Of a stretch of DNA of 64,000 nt, positions 50,891 through 63,570 are shown in pieces. Below the pieces are notes generated by a model. The model saw only the letters and a list, made by a program, of their open reading frames with translations. It had not been told where the DNA came from and made no database searches. Positions within the stretch are counted from its first letter, which is position 1; each line of letters begins with the position of its first letter. The position numbers were made by a program, and so were the translations under genes. This stretch comes from Catellatospora sp. IY07-71 (lineage in GTDB: Bacteria; Actinomycetota; Actinomycetes; Mycobacteriales; Micromonosporaceae), in NCBI RefSeq assembly GCF_018326265.1, contig NZ_AP023360.1, positions 5,799,501 to 5,863,500 on the forward strand, read 5' to 3'.

Positions 50891-51907
50891 ATGCGGCGCC
50901 TCGTCCTCCTCGCCGTGCTGGCCGCGGCGACCGCCGTCGCCCTGCCCTCCCCGGCCCACGCCGGTGCGGGCGGCCTCGCCGCGAACGGCTCCTTCGAACA
51001 GGCCCGCTACCCCGAGCACACCACGGTGTCGGCCTGGGACTGCGAGCCCGGCACCGGCCAGGTCGGCCCGGCCCGCACCGGCGCGCGCTCGCTGACCGGC
51101 ACCCCGACCGAGACCTCCCTGGCCCGCTGTACGCAGACCGTGCCGGTGCAGCCGGGCGCGACCTACACGCTGACCGCCTGGGTGCGCGGCGGATACGCCT
51201 TCCTCGGCCACGACCACGGCGTCGCCTGGACCCCGCCGGCCACCGCCTGGACCCAGCTGTCGACCACGTTCACGGCCACCGCCGACACGGTGCGGATCTA
51301 CCTGCACGGCTGGTATGCGCAGGCCGCGTACCAGGCCGACGACGTCGTGCTGAGCGGCCCGGACAGCGCCGTGCGCGTGCCCTCGGCGCCCGCGATGCCG
51401 CTGCCGGACGAGACGACCAGCCACTCGGTCCGGCTGAGCTGGATCGAGTCGCCCGGCGCGACCTCGTACCGGGTCTACCGCGACGGCGTGTTCCTGCGCT
51501 CGGTCGCCACCGCGAGCGAGGTGATCGACGGGCTCGCCCCGGGCACGGGGTACGCCTTCCACGTCACCGCGGTGAACCGGGCCGGTGAGTCCCAGCCCAC
51601 CGCCACGGTGTCGATCAACACGATGGCGGCGCAGAGCCAGGTGCCGCCGGCCACCCGGTCGCTGGTCGCCTCGGCGCAGGCGTACCAGGCGTGGCTGGCC
51701 TGGGAGGCGGTGCAGACCGCGACCGACGGCTACCGGATCTACCGCGACGGGGAGCTGGTCGGCTGGTCGTACGGGCCCGCGTTCACGGCCACCGGGCTGC
51801 GGCACGGCACGCTCTACACGTTCCAGGTCACCGCCCTCAACTCGGCGGGCGAATCGGTGCGCTCGGCGCCGGTCCAGGTGTTGACGTGGCAGGTGCCCGG
51901 CGCGTGA
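50891..51907 (+). CDS. Secreted protein with CBM-like and two fibronectin III domains
   Basis: 338 aa. Residues 1-24 are a signal peptide (LVLLAVLAAATAVALPSPAHA). Residues 30-160 form a CBM4/9-like jelly-roll domain (LAANGSFEQARY, TYTLTAWVRGGY, TVRIYLHGW) with Cys51 and Cys80 probably paired. Two fibronectin III domains follow at about 163-245 and 252-335 (VRLSWIESPGATSYRVYRDG; LAWEAVQTATDGYRIYRDGE). It probably binds an extracellular carbohydrate; no catalytic domain is present. GGAG is 5 nt before the ATG and TACAGT 50873 is a plausible -10. Confidence 0.82.
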   Translation: MRRLVLLAVLAAATAVALPSPAHAGAGGLAANGSFEQARYPEHTTVSAWDCEPGTGQVGPARTGARSLTGTPTETSLARCTQTVPVQPGATYTLTAWVRGGYAFLGHDHGVAWTPPATAWTQLSTTFTATADTVRIYLHGWYAQAAYQADDVVLSGPDSAVRVPSAPAMPLPDETTSHSVRLSWIESPGATSYRVYRDGVFLRSVATASEVIDGLAPGTGYAFHVTAVNRAGESQPTATVSINTMAAQSQVPPATRSLVASAQAYQAWLAWEAVQTATDGYRIYRDGELVGWSYGPAFTATGLRHGTLYTFQVTALNSAGESVRSAPVQVLTWQVPGA

Positions 51908-51981
51908 GGTGCTCGTGCCAACGCAGCGCACCGGGCCCATCGCAGCACGTCACGGGGCTCGCGTTGTAGCCTGCGCGGCAC

Positions 51982-51987
51982 TAACCT
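51982..51987 (+). promoter_or_regulatory. -10 hexamer TAACCT, leaderless start at 51995
   Basis: TAACCT ends 7 nt before the ATG at 51995. Confidence 0.5.
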
Positions 51988-51994
51988 CCACCGA

Positions 51995-52327
51995 ATGACT
52001 ATCTCGGGTCGACGGTTGGCCGTACTGGTGCACGCTCTCCTGGTGCTTCCGCTGGTCGTGGTGTTCGTCGTGGTCGGATCCGGGGTGATCTCCGGAGGCT
52101 CGTCCCTCGGAACCGTGGTGCTGAGCCTGCCGGTGCTGCTGGCGGGCGCGCCGTGGTCGGTGCTGACGGCGCAGTTCGCCGAAGGGGCCGCACCGGGTGT
52201 GGTGGAGTTCCTGGTCGCGTTCCCGGCGGTGTTCAATCTCGGCCTGCACCTGGCCGTCAGCGAGCACTTCGCCCGCCGCAGGGCCGCCGCGGAGGCCGCC
52301 GCGGAAGCCGCGGTCGCGCGACGCTGA
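51995..52327 (+). CDS. Small membrane protein, unknown
   Basis: 110 aa with three hydrophobic helices (about 8-30, 37-52 and 65-85) and a short Ala/Arg-rich cytoplasmic tail. I do not recognise the family. It is expressed alone from a leaderless-type promoter. Confidence 0.6.
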   Translation: MTISGRRLAVLVHALLVLPLVVVFVVVGSGVISGGSSLGTVVLSLPVLLAGAPWSVLTAQFAEGAAPGVVEFLVAFPAVFNLGLHLAVSEHFARRRAAAEAAAEAAVARR

Positions 52328-52435
52328 CCGTCGCGGCCACGGCCGCATCAGCTCGCCCCGGTGGCCTCGCCCACCGGGGCGAGCGCCGTTCCGGCAGCCT
52401 CCGATCACGACCGGCGGCCTGTCGGGCGCCCGCCG

Positions 52436-52441
52436 TACGAT
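52436..52441 (+). promoter_or_regulatory. -10 hexamer TACGAT, leaderless start at 52448
   Basis: TACGAT ends 6 nt before the ATG at 52448; an earlier in-frame start at 52361 would need translation through this promoter. Confidence 0.5.
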
Positions 52442-52447
52442 GCCGCG

Positions 52448-52897
52448 ATGAGCGACCACCACACCGATGCCTGGACGCCGCCGCGGCGGCCCGCCTGCAC
52501 CTGCCCCGAACACGTGGCAGACCTGCACGAGCTGGTGGTACCGAGCGTGCCGCCGCACCATCTGCCCCCGACGACGGTGCGCGAGCTGCGCGACACCGGC
52601 GATCTGAGCGTGCAGCCGCTGCCGGAGCGGGAGCGCCGCTGGACCGTCCACGACGAGGCCGGCGACGTGACCGGCGTGGACGCCTTCCAGTGGGTGCTGT
52701 GGGCGGGCGACGCGGCGCGCTGCTTCTACGACGACGACGCCGAGCTGGCCCTGGACGACTCGCTGCGGCAGCGCGAGGGGATCGCGGGAGTGTCCTGGAT
52801 GGACCGCGAGGTCCTGTACGTCGCCGCGCCCACCATGTGCGCGGACGGGGTGCTGGCCGCGGCGGCCCGCGCGCTGCTCGACCCGCGGGTGCGCTGA
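52448..52897 (+). CDS. Hypothetical protein
   Basis: 149 aa, soluble, slightly acidic. The N-terminus has three histidines and a CTCPEH motif; the rest is VRELRDTGDLSVQPL and FQWVLWAGDAARCFYDDDAE. I do not recognise a family. It is followed by 193 bases with no convincing gene (52898-53090), in which I see only short out-of-frame fragments. Confidence 0.55.
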   Translation: MSDHHTDAWTPPRRPACTCPEHVADLHELVVPSVPPHHLPPTTVRELRDTGDLSVQPLPERERRWTVHDEAGDVTGVDAFQWVLWAGDAARCFYDDDAELALDDSLRQREGIAGVSWMDREVLYVAAPTMCADGVLAAAARALLDPRVR

Positions 52898-53077
52898 GGG
52901 CCGGCACGGTCGCCGCCGCGCCGATCGGCGCCTGGTCTGGCCGGCCGCGCTGGAGCAGCAGGTCGCCAAGCCGACCGAGGCGCTGATCGCGGCGGGTGCT
53001 GGTCGCGCTGTTGCAGCACGTGCTGTCGCTGCCGGTGTGAGACGGGTGGCGCGGCCCGGATCGTCGGTCCGCGCCGA

Positions 53078-53083
53078 TAAGCT
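53078..53083 (+). promoter_or_regulatory. -10 hexamer TAAGCT, leaderless start at 53091
   Basis: TAAGCT ends 7 nt before the GTG at 53091. Confidence 0.5.
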
Positions 53084-53090
53084 GTCGATC

Positions 53091-54086
53091 GTGAACGGTG
53101 AGATCGTGATCCCGGCGCAGGGCGGCGCGCTCGCCGCGCCGCAGGAGTTCGTCGACTTCACCGAGGCCTGGCTGAACAACCGGCGGCTGTCCGCCAACAC
53201 CCGCGAGGCGTATCGCCGCGACGTCAACGGTTACCTGGCCTGGTGCGCCGAGCATGGCGTCGAGCCGTTGCGGGCGCGCTTCACGCACGTCAACGAGTAC
53301 GGCCGCTGGCTGGAGTCGTGCGTGGACGCGCGCACGGGGCGCACGCTGGCGCCCACCACCGTCGCCCGCAAGCTGTCCGGCCTGTCCAGCTGGTATGAGT
53401 TCCTGCACAAGCTGGAGGTCATCCCGGTCAACCCGGTGACCGGCGCGGACCGGCCCAGTGTGCACCGCGACCACTCGGCCACCGTGGGCATGAGCCCGGC
53501 CGAGGTGGACGCGCTGCTGCGCGCCGCGGCCGAGGACTCCGCCCGGCACCACGCGCTGCTCACCCTCCTGGCCGACCTGGGGCTGCGCGTCGGTGAGGCG
53601 GTCAACCTGGACCTGGCCGACCTGGGGCACGAGCGCGGCCACCGTACGGTCCGCTTCTCCGGCAAGGGCGGCAAGCCGCGCCGCCGTGCCCTGGCCCCGG
53701 GCACCGCCGCCGCGCTCGACGGCTACCTGCAGGAGCGCGCGGACCGGGCCGGGGTGAGCGTGGCGGACCTGTCCGGGCCGGTGTTCGTCTCCGACACCGG
53801 CAAGCCCGTCGACCGGGTCGCCGTGTTCCGGCTGGTGCGCCGCCTGGCCGAGCGGGCGGGCATCCCGAGCGCGGCGCACCTGTCGCCGCACTCGCTGCGG
53901 CACGCGTTCGCGACCACGGCCCGCAGCGAGGGCGTGCCGCTGGAGGACGTGCAGGACGCGATGGGCCACGCCGACCCGCGCACCACCCGCCGCTACGACC
54001 GCGACCGGCACAACCTGGACCGCGACCCGTCGTACGCGATCTGGGCCGCCCGCGCACGCCGCGGCGCCGGGTCCTCGGGCCACTGA
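53091..54086 (+). CDS. Tyrosine recombinase (XerC/D-like integrase)
   Basis: 331 aa. The N-terminal SAM-like domain (VDFTEAWLNNRRLSANTREA, about 17-36) precedes the catalytic domain. Its catalytic residues are R in LADLGLRVGEAVNLD, H-x-x-R in SPHSLRHAFATTA, the second H in MGHADPRTT and the nucleophile tyrosine in RTTRRYDRD. There is no excisionase, tRNA or cargo next to it, so it is either a stand-alone recombinase or a relic of an integrative element. The start is GTG with TAAGCT 7 nt upstream. Confidence 0.87.
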   Translation: MNGEIVIPAQGGALAAPQEFVDFTEAWLNNRRLSANTREAYRRDVNGYLAWCAEHGVEPLRARFTHVNEYGRWLESCVDARTGRTLAPTTVARKLSGLSSWYEFLHKLEVIPVNPVTGADRPSVHRDHSATVGMSPAEVDALLRAAAEDSARHHALLTLLADLGLRVGEAVNLDLADLGHERGHRTVRFSGKGGKPRRRALAPGTAAALDGYLQERADRAGVSVADLSGPVFVSDTGKPVDRVAVFRLVRRLAERAGIPSAAHLSPHSLRHAFATTARSEGVPLEDVQDAMGHADPRTTRRYDRDRHNLDRDPSYAIWAARARRGAGSSGH

Positions 54087-54250
54087 ACAGCAGGTCCGGG
54101 CACATCGGGCGGCCCGGTCCGCTAGATTGATGTGAGTCCGATTTATGTGCAGATAACGGACGTTAGAGTGGCGTGCCCGGGTAGGCAGCCCGGTGGTCGG
54201 TGTCTCGCGTCCGGGACCACGCCGGAGACAGCAGACGTCGGGAGCTGGGC

Positions 54251-56161
<1,911 letters not shown>

Positions 56162-56168
56162 GCCGGCC

Positions 56169-56828
56169 ATGGCACACCACCCGCACGGGGGCTCGGGTCC
56201 GCAGGCCGACACCGAGCCCGAGCAGGGGCAGCCGCACGCGCCCCGGCACAGCGCCGAGCCGCCCGGACCGGTCGCCATGGACCCGGCCGAGCTGGACGGT
56301 CCGTCCGGCCATGCCGGGCAGGCCACGGCCGAGGAACCCGCCGACGATGCCGCGGGCGCGGCCCCGATGGCGGCGAGCGCGCCGCCCGCCGCCGGGCCGG
56401 ACACGGCGGAGCTGGCGGCACGGCTGCGCCGGGCGCTGGCCGACCTGGACAACATGCGCAAACGGTACGAGCGCCAGGCCGCCTTCGAGCGGGAGACCGA
56501 ACGGGCCCGCGTCGCCTCGGTGTTCCTGCCGGTGATCGACAACCTGGACCTGGCGCTGGCCCACGCCGACAGCGACCCGGCCGCGGTCGTCGACGGCGTG
56601 CGCGCCGTACGCGATCAGGCGGTGAGCACGCTGGGCACGCTCGGCTTCCCGCGCCGGGAGGACGCCGGGGTGCCGTTCGACCCGGTCTGGCACGAGGCGG
56701 TCAGCGTGGTGCCGAACACCGGCGAGCCGGACGGCACCGTGCTGCAGGTGATCCGGCCCGGCTACGGCGAGTCCGACCGGCAGCTGCGCCCGGCCACGGT
56801 GGTGGTCGCGGGCAACACCCAGGGGTGA
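56169..56828 (+). CDS. grpE: Nucleotide exchange factor GrpE
   Basis: 219 aa. It releases ADP from DnaK. The first 85 residues are disordered and rich in Pro, Ala and Glu. The long dimer helix follows (LRRALADLDNMRKRYERQAA), then the beta-domain with VLQVIRPGYGESDRQLRPATVV. The N-terminal extension is longer than usual. It lies 7 bases after dnaK and 3 bases before dnaJ. Confidence 0.93.
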   Translation: MAHHPHGGSGPQADTEPEQGQPHAPRHSAEPPGPVAMDPAELDGPSGHAGQATAEEPADDAAGAAPMAASAPPAAGPDTAELAARLRRALADLDNMRKRYERQAAFERETERARVASVFLPVIDNLDLALAHADSDPAAVVDGVRAVRDQAVSTLGTLGFPRREDAGVPFDPVWHEAVSVVPNTGEPDGTVLQVIRPGYGESDRQLRPATVVVAGNTQG

Positions 56829-56831
56829 GCG

Positions 56832-57809
56832 GTGGCGCGTGACTTCTACGAGGTGCTCGGGGTCGGGCGGGGCGCGTCCGCCGACGAGATCCAGCAGGCG
56901 TTCCGCAAGCTGGCCCGCAAGCACCACCCGGACGTGAACAAGAGCCCGGACGCCGAGGAGCGGTTCAAGGAGATCAACGAGGCGTACCAGGTGCTGCACG
57001 ACCCGAAGACCCGCGCCCGCTACGACCGCTTCGGCGAGGACTTCCGGAAGATCCCGGAGGGGTACGAGGAGATGGCCGGCGCCGGGGCGGGCGGTTTCCG
57101 AGGCCGGGGCGGCGGGCGTGGCGGCTTTCCCGGCGGGGGTTTTCCCGGCGGCGGGTTCCGGCGCGGTGAGCAGGGCGAGCCGTTCACGTGGAGCTACGAC
57201 GGCGGCGACGTGGATCTGGAGGACCTCCTCGGCGGCATGTTCGCCGGCCGTGGCCGGGGCGCCGGGCCGATCGCGGGCGCCGACCAGGAGGCGGAGCTGC
57301 CGCTGACGGTCGAGGAGGCGTACCGGGGCGGGCAGCGCAGCATCACCCTGTCCGGGGCGGAGGGCCCGCGCAGCTACGACGTGAACATCCCGGCGGGCGT
57401 CACGGACGGCCAGCGCATCCGGCTGGCCGGGCAGGGCGGCCGCGGGCGCGGCAACGCCCCGCCCGGCGACCTCTACCTGGTGGTACGCCTGCAACCCGAC
57501 GCGCGCTACCGGGTCGAGGGCCGCGACATCCACGCCACGCTGCGGGTCAGCCCGGCCGAGGCGGCGCTCGGCGCGACCGTGCCGCTGCGCACCCCCGGCG
57601 GCGAGACGAAGGTGACCGTGCCGCCGGGCACCTCCAGCGGCCGCCGCCTGCGCCTGCGCGGGCAGGGCATGCCCCACCGGCGCGGCGAGCCCGGCGACCT
57701 GTTCGCCGAGATCCGCATCGTGGTGCCGGGCACCCTGAGCGACCGCGAGCGCGAGCTCTACGAGGAACTGGCGCAGGCGTCCGACTTCGACCCGAGGAGC
57801 AGCCGATGA
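56832..57809 (+). CDS. dnaJ: DnaJ/CbpA-type co-chaperone without zinc finger
   Basis: 325 aa. The J domain (1-70) holds the HPD motif at 32-34. A Gly/Phe-rich linker spans about 78-120. The two C-terminal beta-domains follow ([38 protein letters not shown]). There are no CxxCxGxG repeats, so it is the type II/CbpA kind. Its partner DnaK and the CbpM-type modulator overlap or adjoin it: the next gene begins within its stop codon (ATGA). Confidence 0.92.
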   Translation: MARDFYEVLGVGRGASADEIQQAFRKLARKHHPDVNKSPDAEERFKEINEAYQVLHDPKTRARYDRFGEDFRKIPEGYEEMAGAGAGGFRGRGGGRGGFPGGGFPGGGFRRGEQGEPFTWSYDGGDVDLEDLLGGMFAGRGRGAGPIAGADQEAELPLTVEEAYRGGQRSITLSGAEGPRSYDVNIPAGVTDGQRIRLAGQGGRGRGNAPPGDLYLVVRLQPDARYRVEGRDIHATLRVSPAEAALGATVPLRTPGGETKVTVPPGTSSGRRLRLRGQGMPHRRGEPGDLFAEIRIVVPGTLSDRERELYEELAQASDFDPRSSR

Positions 57810-58097
57810 CCACCGTGTACGCGCTCGCGGTCCCGGCCCGGCTCAGCCTGGACCGCTTCGCCCGCCAGGCGAACCTGCACCCGGTCATGGTGCGCCGCTA
57901 CGTGGCGCTGGGCCTGCTCGACTGTTCCCGCGACGCGGCCGGGGAACTGTGGTTCTCCCCCGCCGCGGTGCGCCGGGTGGCCCGGGTGCAGCGGCTGCAC
58001 ACCGACCTGTCCCTGAACTACACGGCGATCGGGCTGGTCATGGACCTGCTGGATCGCGTCGACGAGCTCGAGTCCGCACTGCGAAGGAGCCAGGCCC

Positions 58098-60755
<2,658 letters not shown>

Positions 60756-60756
60756 C

Positions 60757-61221
60757 ATGACACAGGCATCACAGGCGTCGCAGGCGGGAAGGGCGGACCT
60801 GGTCGGCTGCCCGCACTGCGGCAAGCGCAACCGGATCCTGGCCGCCGCCCGCGGAGTGGCCCGCTGCGGAAGCTGCCGCGGCATGCTGCCGTGGCTGACC
60901 GAGGCCACCGACGCCGACTTCGACGCCGTGGCCGTGCAGTCGTCGCTGCCGGTGCTGCTGGACCTCTGGGCGCCGTGGTGCGGGCCGTGCCGCATGGTCG
61001 CGCCCGGCGTGGAGCGCGCGGCGCAGCAGTTCGCCGGACGGCTCAAGGTCGTGAAGGTCAACGTGGACCACTCACCGAACACGGCCGCCCGCTACCAGGC
61101 CCAGTCCATCCCGCTGCTGTTGATCCTGCAGGACGGCGAGGTGGTCGCGCGCCAGCTCGGCGCCGTCCCGCCGGACGCCCTGCTGCGCTGGGTCGAGGGC
61201 GCCCTGCCGGCCGCTGCGTGA
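60757..61221 (+). CDS. Thioredoxin with N-terminal zinc ribbon (TrxC type)
   Basis: 154 aa. An N-terminal zinc ribbon carries CPHC (18-21) and CGSC (37-40), as in thioredoxin-2 (TrxC). The active site WAPWCGPC follows with the redox cysteines at 75 and 78, then SIPLLLILQDGE. It reduces disulfides in the cytoplasm. The ATG lies one base after the clpB stop codon, with GGGAG upstream, so it belongs to the dnaK-clpB operon and links refolding to thiol repair. Confidence 0.9.
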   Translation: MTQASQASQAGRADLVGCPHCGKRNRILAAARGVARCGSCRGMLPWLTEATDADFDAVAVQSSLPVLLDLWAPWCGPCRMVAPGVERAAQQFAGRLKVVKVNVDHSPNTAARYQAQSIPLLLILQDGEVVARQLGAVPPDALLRWVEGALPAAA

Positions 61222-61233
61222 CCACCCGGCATG

Positions 61234-61314
61234 CTCGATCATCCGACTTGCCTGGCAAGTGGGCGAATGCGTGCCCTTGATACGCCCGGTTGCCAGGCAA
61301 GTCGGATGATCGAG
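61234..61314. repeat. 25-bp perfect inverted repeat (terminator or dispersed repeat)
   Basis: Arms 61234-61258 and 61290-61314 are exact reverse complements with a 31-nt spacer. It lies just after the thioredoxin gene and could end the chaperone operon. The right arm TTGCCAGGCAAGT...GATGATC closely resembles 39081-39105, so both belong to one repeat family. Confidence 0.85.
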
Positions 61315-61409
61315 GGTGTGCGGTGATTTCGCCGACCGGCACGGATGCGGCTGGGTAGCCTGAGATCGTCCGGCAGGTGCTGATCCCTGCCGGAGGAGGA
61401 GTCCCGACC

Positions 61410-61757
61410 ATGGCGGACGACGCGGTGGCTCGCCACCTGGAGACGATGGACGAGCTCGACTTCCGGGCCTGGAACGGCGCGGACTGGCACGGCTCGTTCG
61501 CCCGCTGTCATACCGCCGACGTGGTCGTCGAGCTGCACGGGCAGCCGCGCACACACGGCATCGAGGAGCACATCGACGCCATGAAGGCCCTGGTCGAGTC
61601 TGCGGGCGGCACCCCGCCCCAGGTCACGTCGCACCCGATCGCGTTCGGGTCCGGTGACTGGACATGCGTGGTCGGCGAGTTCGAGGACGGCCGGCGCATG
61701 GTCACCGTGGCGAAGTGGCGCGACGGCGCCATCGCCGAGGAGCACATCTGGCTGTAG
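61410..61757 (+). CDS. SnoaL/NTF2-like protein
   Basis: 115 aa. HLETMDELDFRAWNGADWHG, then HIDAMKALVES and WTCVVGEFEDGRRMVTVAKW match the SnoaL-like polyketide-cyclase group of the NTF2 fold. Such small cone-shaped proteins bind hydrophobic ligands; some are cyclases or isomerases. The ATG at 61410 has GGAGGAGG upstream. The stop faces a convergent gene 2 bases away. Confidence 0.82.
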   Translation: MADDAVARHLETMDELDFRAWNGADWHGSFARCHTADVVVELHGQPRTHGIEEHIDAMKALVESAGGTPPQVTSHPIAFGSGDWTCVVGEFEDGRRMVTVAKWRDGAIAEEHIWL

Positions 61758-61759
61758 GG

Positions 61760-61957
61760 CTACGGCGCGGGCGGGCGGCGGCGCAGGCCGTACCAGATCA
61801 GAGCGAGGCCGCCGAGCGCGGTCACCGGGCCGATCACCGCCCAGATCGGCTGCCCGTTCATGCCGCCGGACTGGCCGAGCAGGTTCAGGCCCTGCAGCGT
61901 CCAGACGATCCCGGACAGGACCAGCAGCACCCCGACGGCCAGCCATACCCAGCGCAT
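61760..61957 (-). CDS. Small two-helix membrane protein
   Basis: 65 aa. Two hydrophobic helices (about 2-22 and 37-58) flank a loop LLGQSGGMNGQP; the end is Arg/Pro-rich. The pattern WLAVGVLLVLSGIVWTLQGLNLLG is frequent in short actinobacterial membrane proteins of unknown role. GGTGGAG lies 5 nt before the ATG at 61957, which supports this short reading over longer ones. Confidence 0.7.
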   Translation of the reverse strand: MRWVWLAVGVLLVLSGIVWTLQGLNLLGQSGGMNGQPIWAVIGPVTALGGLALIWYGLRRRPPAP

Positions 61958-62020
61958 AACCACTCCACCTCGTCGCCGCGATCCGGCGCTCATGGTCGCA
62001 CGAATGTCGGGCCGCGCGCA

Positions 62021-62026
62021 TAGGGT
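62021..62026 (+). promoter_or_regulatory. -10 hexamer TAGGGT, leaderless start at 62033
   Basis: TAGGGT ends 6 nt before the GTG at 62033. Confidence 0.5.
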
Positions 62027-62032
62027 CGCGCT

Positions 62033-62596
62033 GTGGAGATCTTGGAGTTCGAGAGCGCCGAGCAGTGGGAGGCCTGGCTCGCCGAGCATCACGGCAGCCC
62101 GGACGGCGCGTGGCTGAAGGTGCGCAAGAAGAACGCGAAGCGGCCGACGATCACCGTGATCGAGGCGGCCGAGGTCGGGCTCTGCTACGGCTGGATCGAC
62201 AGCGTCCGCAAGTCCTACGACGCCGACCATTTCCTGCAGCGATACTCTCGGCGCAGGCCGGGCAGCCCGTGGTCGAAGGTCAACGTGGAGCGGATGGAGG
62301 CGCTGATGGCCGCGGGCCGGGCACGCGCGCCGGGCCTGGCCGAGGTCGAGGCGGCCAAGGCCGACGGCCGCTGGGACGCCGCCTACGCCGCGCAGCGTGA
62401 CGCGACGGTCCCGCCCGACCTGGCCGCGGCGCTGGCCGCCGAGCAGACCGCGCGGGAGTTCTTCGAGCGGCTGGGCAAGACCGAGCAGTATCTCGTCATG
62501 CTGCCGCTGCTGAAGGCCACCACGCCCGAGGCCCGCGCGGCCCGCCTGCGCAAGGCGCTCGACGACCTCGCCGCCGGGCGCCGACCGCGGCCCTGA
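62033..62596 (+). CDS. YdeI/OmpD-associated family protein
   Basis: 187 aa. WLAEHHGSPDGAWLKVRKKN, then EVGLCYGWIDSVRKSYD and RRRPGSPWSKVNVERMEAL are the YdeI family signature. A second helical part follows (AREFFERLGKTEQYLVML). YdeI-like proteins are linked to stress and peptide resistance in enterobacteria; here the role is unknown. The start GTG is fixed by TAGGGT 6 nt upstream. A terminator-like repeat follows. Confidence 0.85.
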   Translation: MEILEFESAEQWEAWLAEHHGSPDGAWLKVRKKNAKRPTITVIEAAEVGLCYGWIDSVRKSYDADHFLQRYSRRRPGSPWSKVNVERMEALMAAGRARAPGLAEVEAAKADGRWDAAYAAQRDATVPPDLAAALAAEQTAREFFERLGKTEQYLVMLPLLKATTPEARAARLRKALDDLAAGRRPRP

Positions 62597-62640
62597 CCCG
62601 CGCCATCGACCACACCGCGCAGCCGCGCCCCAAGCATCCG

Positions 62641-62689
62641 TGATCGGAGCCCCCGCCCTGCTCGGACCGCACGGCGAGGGCTCCGATCA
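62641..62689. terminator. Bidirectional terminator between convergent genes
   Basis: Arms 62641-62657 and 62673-62689 pair at 16 of 17 positions (TGATCGGAGCCC(C/T)CGCC) around a 15-nt loop. It sits between the YdeI-like stop and the alpha/beta hydrolase stop. Confidence 0.75.
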
Positions 62690-62698
62690 GCGGGTCGG

Positions 62699-63481
62699 CT
62701 AGCGGGACAGCCAGTCGGTGAGGATGGCGTCCACCTGGGCGGCGTGGGCGGTCTGGGGGGCCGCCTCCAGGCCGGGCTCCTCGGCGAGGGCGTGGCCGAG
62801 GCCGGGGACGGTGACCAGGGAGGCGGTGCCCGGCAGGGCGGCCCAGAGTCGCTCGGCGGGTTCGCGGAAGGCGTCCTTCTCGTCCTCCTCCCCCACCACC
62901 ATCAGCAGCGGCCGGTCGATCTCCCCGGCGCGGGCCACGAAGTCGAGCCGCTCGGCGGCGGCGCGGCTCGCGTCGCTCCAGGTGTACGGCATCCCGAAGC
63001 GGCGCGAGTTCGCCTCCACCAACTCGAGAAGCTGCACGGCCGGGCTGACCAGCGCGACCCGGTCGATGTCCAGGCCGCTGTCGGTGAGCACCCGCAGCGC
63101 GGTCATCGACCCGATGGACCCGCCGAGCAGGCTCACCGGCCCGTGGGTGCCGAGCTGGATGCGCAGGTCGGCGAGCGCGGCCGGGAACTCATCGGCGGCC
63201 TGGCGGGTCAGCGGCTCGAACAGGTTGAGCACCGCGTCGTCCATGACGAGCTTCATCAGCTCCTCAGGACCGCCGGGCAGCGAGCGCGCGCCGGTCATCG
63301 GCAGGCCGAGGTACACCCGCCAGGCGTTCAGGCCGTGCAAGGGCAGCGCGGCGGCCATGGCCTGCTCGCTGCGCGGCGGGTCGAGCAGGTGCCAGGCGAC
63401 CAGCAGCGGGCTGTCGGCGGCAGGGGTCTCGGGCGGCAGGGCGACGTACGGCACTCCGGCCGCGGTTCCGGTCAGCGTCAT
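62699..63481 (-). CDS. Alpha/beta hydrolase
   Basis: 260 aa. The nucleophile elbow is GGSIGS in SLLGGSIGSMTALRVL; the acid is probably in VVGEEDEKD and the histidine in VPGLGHALAEE. LLVAWHLLDPPRSEQAMAA provides the oxyanion region. The substrate is not evident. No signal peptide is seen, so it acts inside the cell. It is divergent from the LysR gene, which may control it. Confidence 0.83.
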   Translation of the reverse strand: MTLTGTAAGVPYVALPPETPAADSPLLVAWHLLDPPRSEQAMAAALPLHGLNAWRVYLGLPMTGARSLPGGPEELMKLVMDDAVLNLFEPLTRQAADEFPAALADLRIQLGTHGPVSLLGGSIGSMTALRVLTDSGLDIDRVALVSPAVQLLELVEANSRRFGMPYTWSDASRAAAERLDFVARAGEIDRPLLMVVGEEDEKDAFREPAERLWAALPGTASLVTVPGLGHALAEEPGLEAAPQTAHAAQVDAILTDWLSR

Positions 63482-63537
63482 GCGATCCAGTCAACCGGCC
63501 CGGATGTTCCGCGTCGAACAACCATGCGAACGGGGTG

Positions 63538-63554
63538 GACAACCTTCGGTTGTC
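63538..63554. promoter_or_regulatory. Palindrome GACAACC-TTC-GGTTGTC, likely LysR operator
   Basis: A perfect 7-3-7 palindrome lies in the 89-bp divergent region, 16 bp before the LysR start and 57 bp from the hydrolase start. LysR regulators usually bind such a site and control both genes. Confidence 0.6.
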
Positions 63555-63570
63555 AGGCCAGGCTGGCCGG

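Noticed and set aside
52898-53090. Remnant of a gene before the recombinase
   Set aside because: Short stretches such as LVWPAALEQQVAKP read like coding sequence but break after a few codons and match no family I know.
54087-54250. HspR operator (HAIR, CTTGAGT-N7-ACTCAAG) before dnaK
   Set aside because: I found no such inverted repeat; only isolated GTGAGT and TAGAGT occur.
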